Origin: Plumapathes pennacea | Lineage: Eukaryota; Cnidaria; Anthozoa; Antipatharia; Myriopathidae | NCBI GenBank assembly: GCA_964036295.1 | Contig: OZ038473.1 | Span: 5,115,501-5,179,500 of the forward strand | Reading direction: 5' to 3' | DNA length: 64,000 nucleotides | In this document: in pieces, positions 10,650 to 21,105 of the stretch | Position numbering within the stretch: position 1 is the stretch's first letter | Layout of the letters: every line of letters begins with the position of its first letter | Notes under the pieces: generated by a model | Database searches by the model: none | Told to the model about the DNA's origin: nothing | The model's input: the letters and a program-made list of their open reading frames with translations, nothing else | Translations under genes and position numbers: made by a program

Positions 10650-11880
10650 CGATGTTTTCAAGATGCACCCATTGTACAGACCTCCCGCTCGCCGAGCATA
10701 TCACCCTGTGAGTCAAATGTTAAAAAAATTTGCAAAACAAAAATGTATAAATTGCTGAGAGTATAGAACTCGGGGCTTAGATAAAAGCTTGGTAAATAGA
10801 AACATATCGGATATCCCTCTTAGTTTTAGCTGGATGACAAATTTGCCTATTTTTTGCTCTGCTCATCATAAAAAATCATATTATGAGCACATAAACAGAA
10901 TAAAATAAATTGTTATCTCGTTGCTTGTTGTAGCCTCTTACTCCAGCCAAGAACCAAAGTTCTGCACGTCAAGCACTGCAGAAGGTGAGCTCAGCTTTGT
11001 TTGCTTTCAGAGAGGGGAGGGGGTTGAGATGTGATAACCAACACTCGAAGTACATTTTCTAAATATGTGTTCCTTGTATTGCTTCACTTTTCAACATCAC
11101 AGCCCACAGTTCGGAGCCATGTTGGGACTAACATCATTGGATTGCGGAGAAGAGTTCCTTGCACAAATCAAGCGCCAGCTTTCGCCTAATTTCAATGTGT
11201 GCTCTGACATTCGTGACATTTTAACTGCCTAAATTCAGGAAATTTTGGAACTAACCTTTGTGCCGAACTACCCTTGTTTATTACTGATGTGGTCCCTCTT
11301 TTTTTCCCTTGGCTTCACGCTTGTTGTAATCGTACTATGCGTTCCTTTTTGAGCCAAAGTAATTAACACACATCACGGCAGATCTGCAAAACGAAGGAAC
11401 GACCAGCTTTACAGGATGTGCTTTGGAAACAAATTTCGAGCTGGCTTCCCTTGCCACCAATTGATCAACTGCACTGAACAAACGATCAGACGACGATCAG
11501 TGGTGCAAAAACGTACAGGCAAAGGATTTTGGCGGTAAAAACTTTCAGAAAACTAAAACACGGGGTTTGAACTCGCCTCAAAGACTTTTTGGCCAGGGAA
11601 ACGTGTCCGTTGGGTCGATGTGTGAAAGAGAATATGAAGCTAACCTCATTATGGAATCTCGATGGTCCGTGTATTCCACAGTTCACCGTCGCCTTCGACC
11701 GCCATGTTTCGTAGGCCGGAAGTTCAAAAATCGACGCATGCGCAGACGTTTTGCCGCGGTGTTCGTCGCGACATCAAGTTGACGACACTTTTCACGTCCT
11801 GATGACAACGACGCGCGCGGTGTCTGCTGGGTTGATCACGTGGTGTTCTGCTGGTCACTGGACACTGTATAGGAGGCAAG
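10650..11880. other. No gene recognised; inverted segment near 11,700
   Basis: Low-complexity and AT-rich sequence up to about 11,560. At 11,690-11,780 a GC-richer block is an inverted relative of 9,965-10,040. Overlapping frames here show no domains. Confidence 0.4.
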
Positions 11881-11881
11881 T

Positions 11882-12067
11882 ATGAATCAAGCGAAGAATC
11901 AAACCGAACACTCTCAAGAGGAGAAACAAGTTTGTCTTCAAAAACGAAGAGAACAAGCGAGACTAAGACGAATTCGTAAGACAAGGCAGGAGCGGTGTAT
12001 CCGTCTCGAGCGCAGACGGCAAACAGACAGTGCTGTCGCTGCCAGTGTCATACAGTGCAGAGGTTAA
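11882..12067 (+). CDS. Short Arg-rich ORF, related to the Helitron-like ORF
   Basis: 61 codons starting MNQAKNQTEHSQEE and continuing LQKRREQARLRRIRKTRQER. The pattern is close to LQMRREQARARRNRETSEQQ in the Helitron-like copies, but the surrounding DNA is not a copy of that element. It may be the first exon or a fragment of another Helitron-type protein. Alternatively it could be a basic coiled-coil-like chance frame. Confidence 0.35.
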   Translation: MNQAKNQTEHSQEEKQVCLQKRREQARLRRIRKTRQERCIRLERRRQTDSAVAASVIQCRG

Positions 12068-13405
12068 TTTGCCACAAGTAACTTGCTTTATAGACAAAAT
12101 CACAACTTGTATATCACTCACACAGAAGAAGTTGGCGTTTCTGTGCATTTGATTAGAGAGAACTGTGTTTATTAAAATTGCAGCACTAGAAACCATGATT
12201 TCAGTTTATCAGAAAAACAGATCAAAATATTTGTCCTCTGTGAAATTATACAGCGCAAAAACTTGTGAGTTCTGGTTTAAGTAGGCAGCTTTTTTTAACT
12301 GCTCAGCTGTTTTTATCATGTACTGTATAACACTGTATAAGTACTATAAGTCAAATGTTATTTGAACTGTATTTTTTATGCTGGGCTAAACTTTCCAAAA
12401 CCCGGCCACTACTTTCCATATACAATCTTTGTTTGTGTTTACTTCTTTGTCTTACTAAGCCCCCCTTCCCTTTGCTATAAATCATAGTACATATACTAAT
12501 ATAAAATGTATATGGGTCATTCCACAGTATTTGGTAATGTTACGGAGGGGAAAATCAGAGCATTTCAAGGCCTCAAAATTTGACAAATTCCACAGCAGCA
12601 AAATATAATGCATATGGTATCATAGAGATTTGGGGATGCTACAACTTGAATATGTTTTAAACTGCAGGGCTTTTATGCTGGCAGCACTAAGGGGTGAAAT
12701 TTACCTGTTACGGAGGGGAATCAGAGAATTGGCATTTTTCACTAGTCTGTTTTTGCTCTCAAATTTCTCTGAGTTTGCAGCATGGATTGAAACAAGAGTA
12801 TGCTCTAATTATTTGACAGTGCATATGCTATTAATTTATTGCGATTTAACAAATTGACGTCAGTTTTTTATGTGTCTGTCCTCTTATTGATCATGAAACG
12901 CGTCATAACATTGTCAAAAAGTTGTGGATCCACGAGGCGCTTCGCCAAGCTGAATTCACCTTCTTCGTCCAAATCACTGTCGTCAGCACTCGATTTTATG
13001 TGTCTGTCCTCTTATTGCTCGTGGCGAAGCCGACGAGCTTAGGATTGGAAGGCGTGTCTTCATCATCGTCATATTTTTATTTTTATTATTTTTATTTTTA
13101 TTTTTTTTCTGGGTTACGAATCAGCACACGGTGATTGGTTCATATTTTCACGTGATTTATGATGACGTTTTGTCATCACATGACTTGCCGGGCGAGCAGC
13201 TTCGCCATTTTGAAGGAGATATGTGGGCGATGGAATTGTGCGTTGCTTGCCTTGGTTGGCTCTGTTGATTCTTTTATGGACCGCTCATCCTACTTACAAA
13301 CGAATACGCCGGCTGCGGTTGACCCACACTAAATTTCATTGAGCGGTTTTGGTTTGGGTCGGTCCGTTCAGCCTCGAAAGCTTTGAAAAGAGCCGCAAAT
13401 GAAGC

Positions 13406-14306
13406 AATGAATATATCAGTGAACATATCAAAGAACATATTAATGTTCTTATCAATGAACTGCATAGCTATGCACAACTGTACAGAAATGTACGAAGATC
13501 CTGACGTCCAGAACGTTGAGAACTTGAAGGAACAAGCTGAACGAAGGGGTTCCAAATGCAAAGATCAGAACCCGAATGATATTAACGGCGAAGCAACTTC
13601 GATTTTTGGCCATCGCTTGATAGTGTATATGGAACTGTTTAGTATGAAGGTGAACTTAAAGGTACTTTGTATTCTTTTACTTTGTATTATTCTTGCTGAT
13701 ACAAGTAAAGCGTCAGAAAATCTGACTGTTCTTTGGAATCAACGTTTCACTCTGTTGTGCATTTGTGTTGTTGTTGCGACATTTTGGCTCAGTGCCATGA
13801 AGATCAAACTGGCAGCAGATAACGTGGCGTTATTATTTGAAAATTGGAACATGATTGAAGAAGAAGTGGTCGTTGGTAGATCTCGCTTTGAGCAGTTCTA
13901 TTGTATTCCCAGTAATGTTTATGTGAAAGAAAATCGAACTCGTCCAAGACGAAGTCGTGAGCCAAGCCGAGTGCCTTTGAATGAACTTTCGCGCGTTCTG
14001 AACAAGGACAGGAAAAGCAGGCGACTATTACGAGAATACATTTCAAAGAATGTCCCAGAGTCGTCAAAAGTTCATGATTATACCAGAGCTTACGTACTTC
14101 ACAATGCTAATGCATTCCGTGAACGTGCGCGTAAACAACATGGAAACAATAGAAAGCCACAGAAATGCAAAGAGAAAATTAGGATCAATAAACCATCGCT
14201 GCGAGAAAGCTATAAGTTCAAAAAGAAGTGGGCGAAAGCAGAAACCAAAGCTACGGTGAGCTTTAGCCGTAAAACAATGACGCTTTATGCTTTACTCTGT
14301 ACATGA
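13406..14306 (+). CDS. Repeat-X protein with two hydrophobic segments, unknown family
   Basis: The part shared with copy C begins at ATG 13629 (MELFSMKVNLKVLCILLLCI) and runs about 200 residues; the frame is open further upstream to ATG 13406. The first hydrophobic segment KVLCILLLCIILADTSKA could be a signal peptide, and the second, FTLLCICVVVATFWLSAMK, a membrane span. After these come an acidic stretch, FYCIPSNVYV, an Arg-rich segment (RPRRSREPSRVP) and NKDRKSRRLLREYISKN-type basic helices, then HNANAFRERARKQH. A topology with a short lumenal loop and a basic cytosolic tail is likely. The C-terminal 25 residues read into shared non-coding repeat DNA. No named family is recognised. Confidence 0.5.
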
Positions 14307-15250
14307 CATCTGTTGCCTCATAAAATTCTTCTGCGTATCGTACATTGCCTGTTGAAGTGTTTCTTTCATTCGATCATGTAGCCTTTGTTTCGCAATGGTC
14401 AGTGAATACCAGAAATGAAAAATACACCGAAATAATTCTGAGGATTGAGTTTGCAGTCACAAATGGACTGAACACACTGTGAACAAAAGCGCAATAATAT
14501 TGTAAACATCTCTCGTGTGACATTCCTCGCTGTCAATTTTATATTTGTTACAGAGCACGAATACTCGAAAGCCTGATAGAAAGAAACGTATTGAGTTAAT
14601 AAAAGAAACATATAAGTAGTGAAGCGAAAAAGTAAACCGCATCCCATTCAAATTCAACGCCATTTGGCTCTGTGGAATAGGCACGGATAAACTGGATTTT
14701 AGGAAAAGATTTTGGCTCGCGTTCACCGCACAAGCTTTGAGAATAGCCGTAAACAAATGTTTGATGGTACTTCTGGGGTATTGCAAATATCTCTGTCGCC
14801 GATAAGTATTTAGTCCCGACGAAACTTTCTGTGGCGACACGAAATACTTTTGGGAAGATAACAGGGCGAAAACAGAAACCAAAGCTACGGTGAGCTTTAG
14901 CCGTAAAACAATGACGCTTTATGCTTTACTCTGTACATGACATCTGTTGCCTCATAAAATTCTTCTGCGTATCGTACATTGCCTGTTGAAGTGTTTCTTT
15001 CATTCGATCATGTAGTCTTTGTTTCGCAATGTTCATTAAATACCAGAAATGAAAAATACACCGAAATAATTCTGAGGATTGAGTTTGCAGTCACAAATGG
15101 ACTGAACACACTGTGAACAAAACCGCAATAATATTGTAAACATCTCTCGTGTGACATTCCTCGCTTTCAATTTTATATTTGTTACAGAGCACGAATACTC
15201 AAAAGCCTGATAGAAGAAACGTATTTAGTTAATAAAAGAAAACACATAAG
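14240..15250. repeat. 630-bp direct duplication inside repeat-X copy B
   Basis: The segment from CCAAAGCTACGGTGAGCTTT to AAGTAGTGAAGCG occurs at 14,240-14,625 and again at 14,875-15,260 with few differences. It shortens or extends the small ORF downstream of it. Confidence 0.8.
14399..14647 (-). CDS. Small Cys-containing signal-peptide ORF in repeat X
   Basis: 82 codons beginning MGCGLLFRFTTYMFLLLTQY, a signal-like N-terminus, then SCSVTNIKLTARNVTREM and FCSQCVQSICDCKLNPQN. A related interrupted frame is found in copy A (7637-7831) and in copy D (about 49,990-50,215). Because the copies carry stops at different places, it is either a decayed ORF or non-coding. Confidence 0.3.
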   Translation of the reverse strand: MGCGLLFRFTTYMFLLLTQYVSFYQAFEYSCSVTNIKLTARNVTREMFTILLRFCSQCVQSICDCKLNPQNYFGVFFISGIH

Positions 15251-16519
15251 TAGTGAAGCGAAGGCTGGATTAATCGTGGCCTCTGATTAGAAATATGAGT
15301 CAAGGTCAAACTGTCAAAATCGATTGTGCATAAAAAGATATGTCACGCATTCTCAAGATGCAGGGTCGCTCAACCTTTAAGAAGCAAGTGTATGAGTGTT
15401 GTAATAATAATTTTTAGTTTAATCAAGGTGTCAAAAGAGCAAGGTGTCAAAAGCCAAGTTCTCAATACTGTGTGATATTTTTATGGTGAGAAATTGGAAG
15501 TCTCTCTTGGGAGTTCCGCTCTTGTCCCCTACTTTCCATTTTATATTCTGGTCTCGACCCAACTCACGCCGCGAGCTCACTGGCAAGGCCAGTCTAGTTG
15601 ATAATGAAAATTAGCCAATCACAAAGCGAGAAACTGACGTGTTATTGTAAAAAAAAGAATTGAATTGCTAGCCATTATTCAGTAAGTGCATCTTTTTTGT
15701 AAGGATGTTCCGTTACGGAGGGGAAGCTACGGAGGGGAACTTTTTGTCCACATCAAGTTAGCATATATATTTTTATTTAAGAATATGTTTTTAGTTTAGA
15801 ATGTTTATATACTGATATATGTTGTCAATTCAGAAGTCATGTCTTCAGTTTAGAATCTATGTTATCAACGTGGACAATCTATTTATCATTTATAATAGAA
15901 ATATGAAGTGTTTGTAATATTGTCCATATGGATGCCCCATAACCTTCCCCTCCGTAACAATTTCCCCTCAGTAACAAAATTTTCCCCTCCGTAACAAATT
16001 TCAAATTTCAATATTTTGATCAATAAACTTTGTCCAGTTTTACTGGTTATCTCATCTGAACACTTCCACTTCAAATTGGAACTTCACAAAGTATGACATG
16101 CCAGGCCACACTACACTAGGAATAAAATAAACTTTTCCAACTAAATTTGTTACGGAGTGGAAAATGGTACTTTAGCTGCATTCTGGAGTTTTGCTGAAAA
16201 ATTTTTTCTGGATTCCATTCACTTTTTTATAATGTTAGTATAAAGTATTTTATGTCTTTACCACCTTGGTTTCTATTTCTCTTAAAATGCCTCCTTTAGA
16301 ATATAAAACTTATTTCCCCTCCGTAACAGCATTTTTTAGTTATGCATATAATTAATGATAATTTATGCATGATGTCACATGATGATTAAATTTTTGGGCC
16401 CACCTGAATCAAATTTAACTCTTCTATTTTTCAAATATGTCAGTTTTGTCTTCTTGCTGTTTACTTTTTCCTACTCATATTTTTGTCCAAAATACTGCGG
16501 AATGACCCATATATAAATA

Positions 16520-17430
16520 AACAGAAATGATGTTTAGTAAACTAGAAATTGTTATGAATGATTATTGTGTCAATTTGGCACCACGAAAAGAATGTGATGC
16601 ATTGCTGCATTTCCTTTTGCATTTTTGAATTAGCAGTTTAGCTGTACTTTATACATTACTGTGTATAAAGTAATGTTCAGAAGAGATTTACTGTGTTAGT
16701 AGCTGGTGTGGGCAGAAAATAATTGCCATGATCTAAACAAGTTCAATTAGATAATGCCCTGACAAGTCAATGCCTTCAGTAGACTGAAAGTCAAAAATCC
16801 ATTGCAAAGATACATAATTATAAGCCAAACAAGTCATTTGCATTTACCACAGTTTCATTTCACTTCAGCCAGCTCTTTACTAGCATTAATTTCTTTCTTT
16901 TCCTAGATAGAATTAGGTTTCAGCCCCGCCACGAACTCGCAAAATATGTGTTATGTTTCCAAAGAGAACAACCTTCCGCCCAATTAGGACAGCCCTACAA
17001 CCGATTCGGTGAATTTTTATATGCACGAACGCTTGGGTGTGCATGATAAATTGTTCCTCGCATAGGATACATTCTATGATAAGATCGACTCACCTCGAGG
17101 CTCGTTTGCTCGTTGTGCGATTAACACTCCGAAACGCGAGGGGGCGTGGCGTTGTAAAACTGTCGGCAGTTGCCTTGGGAGTCCAAGGAAGCGATTTCTG
17201 CAGCGCACTTTGATAGGAATGGATTGGTTGGCACCAGAATACGGCTTGAAAGCGGTTCTGCTGACGTCGAAACCACATCCGCCATTTTGAAAGGACTTCT
17301 CGTTTCCAGGGCCTTCGAGTGGGGAACTGGTATCGAATGGTCCCTCGTCGAGAGAAGACTGGACTTGAACTAAAAGTCCGTGATTCTTGTACTGTCTTAA
17401 TTTGCTGATAAAAACGGGCTTTTGTATTGG
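16520..17430. other. Possible minus-strand promoter/first exon near 17,300-17,095
   Basis: On the minus strand AAAATGGCGGATGTGG at about 17,290 looks like a YY1-type promoter motif containing an ATG. The frame runs 55 codons, and the region ends in a consensus donor CGAG|GTGAGTCG at 17,094. The ATG frame stops before the donor, so this may be a 5' UTR exon with an upstream ORF. The rest (16,520-16,900) shows nothing. Confidence 0.3.
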
Positions 17431-18747
17431 ATTTCTTGAACTCGAGCATTCTGGAAGAACGCTGGTAAGTGCTAAGTAGTTAAGAACGCGCTATACGAAA
17501 GTTGACCACGTAATCTCGGCTGTAAATAAATTTAGTTCCCCATTGTACAAGGCAGAGTTGAATGAGGCAGACACAATCTTTGCTGTTAAAACCAGTTTAT
17601 TGAATTGATTTCTTGAACTGTAGTAATTAAACAAGAACAATAATATTGTAATAACACAACTCAAGAAGAATGATGTACATATAAGTCATTGTACAGAACT
17701 CATACTGTATATAAACAACCACAGGTCTAAATAGACACAAATAGTCATATTCAACATCAAGTGAATGGGACAAGGTATTTACAAATCCGGTGTAGCGTGA
17801 AAACTTTTTACAGGGTGACATTCTTGAATAATTCTCAGTGAAGAAGGCGTAAGTTGCAGAACTTTCTGAGGGACCGGTGGTCCAGCCAGAATGTCCTGCA
17901 TAAAGATAATATGAAGACCGGAAACACAAGGTGTATATCAGAAGAGAGTGTCGAGTGGCCACTGGCTTCTTCATTTAACTAATGTTCTATATTTCTATAC
18001 TTAATTTTCAATACGGACCTAATTATTTTCTCTTAATTTCTCTTGTTTATAAAGGTTAAATTAAACCCAATAACATACCCAATCATTTATTATTATTATT
18101 ATTATTATTATTGTTATTATTATTTTTATCATTACTTTTCCTTTTTGTTTGTTTGAATGCACTCTCCAATCTTAAAAGATAGCAAGCAATAGAAGACCCA
18201 CTGATTTAAATTTGCTGCTCTTAGTCAGGCATACCACCACCCAGTCAGACGTACAGCTGTGATCGCTGGGAAAAAATGTTGGAGGCAGACGGAGGTAATC
18301 ACGTCTGCAGAAATCTCTGGGATGTCTTACAAGCAATCCAGGAATCCAGGGACTTCCTTATCCCTCGAAATTTTATGTTTTTGGTGACAGGGTTCCACTC
18401 CATGAAAATAAGCGTTTTGGATTTAAAGCAGGAGGAAACTACCATATTTCTTAAACTCGAGCATTCTGGAAGAACGCTGGTAAGTGCTAACCAGTTAAGA
18501 ATGCGCTATATGAAAGTTGACCACGTAATCTCGGCTGTAAATAAATTTAGTTCCCCATTGTACAAGGCAGAGTTGAATGAGGCAGACACAATCTTTGCTG
18601 TTAAAACCAGTTTATTGAATTGATTTCTTGAACTGTAGTAATTAAACAAGAACAATATTATTGTAATAACACAACTCGAGAAGAATGATGTACATATAAG
18701 TCATTGTACAGAACTCATACTGTATATTATTAAACAACCACAGGTCA
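17431..18747 (+). repeat. Pair of near-identical ~295-bp direct repeats
   Basis: Copies at 17,431-17,727 and 18,447-18,746 share CTCGAGCATTCTGGAAGAAC, the donor-like GCTGGTAAGTGCTA, and the 3' edge CAACCACAGGTC. They differ by scattered substitutions and a 4-bp indel. The spacing is about 1.0 kb. They may be a recent partial tandem duplication or the long terminal repeats of a small element. The 3' edge lies close to the end of the recombinase gene. Confidence 0.75.
18276..18623 (+). CDS. Unrecognised ORF ending in the direct repeat
   Basis: 115 codons; an exon-like portion MLEADGGNHVCRNLWDVL to LEHSGRTL is followed by a good donor CTG|GTAAGTGC. The remaining 40 codons lie in the 295-bp repeat and are probably intronic. 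No domain is seen. Confidence 0.3.
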   Translation: MLEADGGNHVCRNLWDVLQAIQESRDFLIPRNFMFLVTGFHSMKISVLDLKQEETTIFLKLEHSGRTLVSANQLRMRYMKVDHVISAVNKFSSPLYKAELNEADTIFAVKTSLLN

Positions 18748-18782
18748 GGTCAACAGTGTCATTTGGTTACTGCAATTAAACT

Positions 18783-19862
18783 TCAGGTCTGTCGCGTTGA
18801 CCGACCAGCAATATTTGATTCTTGGAGTGCCCTGTGTATCTGCCGAGCTGTGGTCAACAGGCGTACTCCACCAGATGGCTTATGGAGTTCAGTCTCTACT
18901 GGAAAGAGGGCACTTACAGGCTCTTGCCAGACCTCTCCATCCAGATGTAGTTGATAGAGGTTTCTGCAGTTTCCAGTGGCACCCATGGATCTGTACCAAA
19001 GGAGGGAGGCCAACTTTCGAGAGGTGTAGCTTGCAACCTGTCCAAGCAAGATTGCTGGTCTCCGAAGAGTACTTCTACGTTCTACTAGTGCCACGAAGGT
19101 ACCTGGAGCAGGTCTAATGCCTGTTTGGTCGTCGCCACTGTCACTGGTAGTGCCACTGTCAGGAGCATCCTCGAGTTCTGGTTCAAGGGTGCGTCTCATG
19201 CCTTCCTGGGCAAAGGCAAGCGCAGGTGCAGTCTTTTCTGAAGCTGTCCTACGGTTGTAGGTTAGCTCTGCTTGTCTGCGTGAGTGTCTCAGGGCTGCTG
19301 CCAATGAATCCTTGATTGTGTCGTCACAATTTCTGAAAGGAGAAACAGTTAGTTGAGTTGAGCCAAAGCTAGATGAATTAACTGCTGTGACTGAGATATA
19401 TGTCATAAAATACCTCAGAGTCAAAATAATTCAGTGAAATATCTAAAATAAATCATGGGGTTCTTCATAGTTTTGGCAAAGGCTTAGTGTTTTTGTTAGT
19501 TAAAGTCCCTGTTCACATGATTATCTCTGACCATGACTGTCATTGAAAGTAGAGAATATTCTGTATATGCATACTGCAAACGTACACTGAGTCTAGCACA
19601 AACTTGGGCTATCTTACCTCTGCTCGTAGGCCCATGTGATAAAAGATGAGCGAAGACAGTTTACTGACAACCGAAGACCAACCAACTTGTGGAAGATCCC
19701 AGCGATGTGGCTACTGAAGGAGCCAGCACTAAAGTGTCTACCAACGTTGTTCTGGGAAGAGCAGAAAGAAAGGTTAGCTCAAACTTCTCAGCAAAGCCCT
19801 GTCAGTAATAGTAACCATTTAGATAGCCCAGTCTCAGTTTTGGACATTTGGAAGGTTTGGTT

Positions 19863-19958
<96 letters not shown>

Positions 19959-21016
19959 CTTTATTTGAGTGTCAATGGATTTAGCTTTCATCAAACTAAT
20001 TGGGACACTAGATATCCAAATTAAATATTCTAGAATACTCAATATTCTAGAGTTGCTTAAGACATTAAGCCTACAAGAGACACTGTATTGAACTTCCTCC
20101 AAGTGCACAGAAACATTTTCATTCTCACTCACTCACTCTCACTCTCTCTTTCTCTTACCAGGAAGAGATATTGTTCAGGTTCTGGTTTTCCCACCCTCGG
20201 CAATAGCTGGGGTCTGTGTGTGTCCAGATACTCCGTCAACAATTTTGGACGAAGATGGACCCTTTGCCCTGGAAGGAGCAACAGATCCGAGGTTAGACAG
20301 TGATGTGAACAGGACTGTGTGAAATTCACTTGAACGGGCCTTTGAATCCCAAGAGTGATCAACTTCAATATTCTCTTCCTTTAGTTTCTTACCAGAAATG
20401 TATGTCAGAGTAAGAAGAACTTGGCTTTTGATATCCCTTGAACTCAATAGTGGTTGATTGGTTGTACTAAATCCTGTGTCCTTCCCAGTCTAGATTCATA
20501 TCAGTATTCACTTCGAACAGAGGCGATGGGGGTGGGGGGGGGCAGTAGAAATGGTTTTACACTTACGGAAAGGGGAATGCGTTCTGCTGGCCTGTGCCTT
20601 GTGGTCTTGAACTGCTGAAAGACTAGTGTGTATTTGTCTTCCATGTCGAGCACCAAGACATTTTTCCCTTGGAAGTTATTTCTGTTGAATGGGCCGGACT
20701 CTATCTCTCCGTAGATCTCGAGTGTACGAATTTCCATTGCACGGGCCGGTGGCATCAATGTGTAAGGGGCCAACAGCACGAGGTCCATGCTTTCTTGGTG
20801 TTTTGCATGACCCTTTGCCAGGTTGAAGCGTTCTTGTTGCAGCTCTGCAGCACGCAAAATTTCTGGCCTGTTTGGGGTGTTAAAAGACAAACACTGGTTC
20901 CACCAAACTGTCACTCCTGTAGCAAACTACCATAAATAGCTCCCCCCCTTAGTAATAATAATAATATTTTTTCACTTCAAGTTTATATAATAATAAAAGT
21001 AATAATAATAATAATG

Positions 21017-21105
<89 letters not shown>

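Larger units (their letters stand above)
12860..15615 (-). mobile_element. Repeat family X, copy B (long form, carries ORF)
   Basis: Read on the minus strand, the head (ACTAGACTGGCCTTGCCAGT near 15,600) leads through the captured TTAA MITE (15,560-15,355) and the small Cys-containing frame (14,647-14,399). After a 630-bp internal duplication it reaches the region that encodes the 13,406-14,306 protein on the opposite strand. The tail (CATCATAAATCACGTGAAAA, ...CCAATCACCGTGTGC) lies at 13,190-13,100. The copy sits inside the 12,509-16,513 transposon. Confidence 0.65.
12509..16513. mobile_element. 4-kb inverted-repeat transposon with TTACGGAGGGGAAA subterminal repeats
   Basis: Ends TATATGGGTCATTCC-CAGTATTT (12,509) and AAATACTG-GGAATGACCCATATA (16,513) are inverted. 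The motif TTACGGAGGGGAA recurs at 12,540, 12,708, 15,713 and, one base-step shorter, 15,727. Its reverse complement occurs at 15,946, 15,961 (variant), 15,980 and 16,314, with a variant TTACGGAGTGGAAA at 16,150. Oriented subterminal motifs are characteristic of transposase binding regions in several DNA transposon superfamilies. The original element was probably about 1.3 kb and non-autonomous, since 12,860-15,615 is a nested repeat-X copy. Superfamily unknown. Confidence 0.75.

Noticed and set aside
12509..16513. CACTA or Mutator assignment of the 4-kb element
   Set aside because: Ends are not CACTA-like and no 8-10 bp target duplication could be seen.
17090..17449. 119-codon minus-strand gene
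   Set aside because: Starts inside the 295-bp repeat and overlaps a better promoter/5' UTR interpretation.
17431..18747. LTR retrotransposon
   Set aside because: The direct repeats enclose only 0.7 kb with no primer-binding site, polypurine tract or gag/pol.
18797..19117. 106-codon plus-strand frame
   Set aside because: Antisense shadow of recombinase exon 7.
19636..19968. Asn-, Leu- or Ile-homopolymer frames (also at 21,014-21,228 and 54,146-54,436)
   Set aside because: They are translations of (TAA)n/(TTA)n microsatellites that are LINE tails or intronic.
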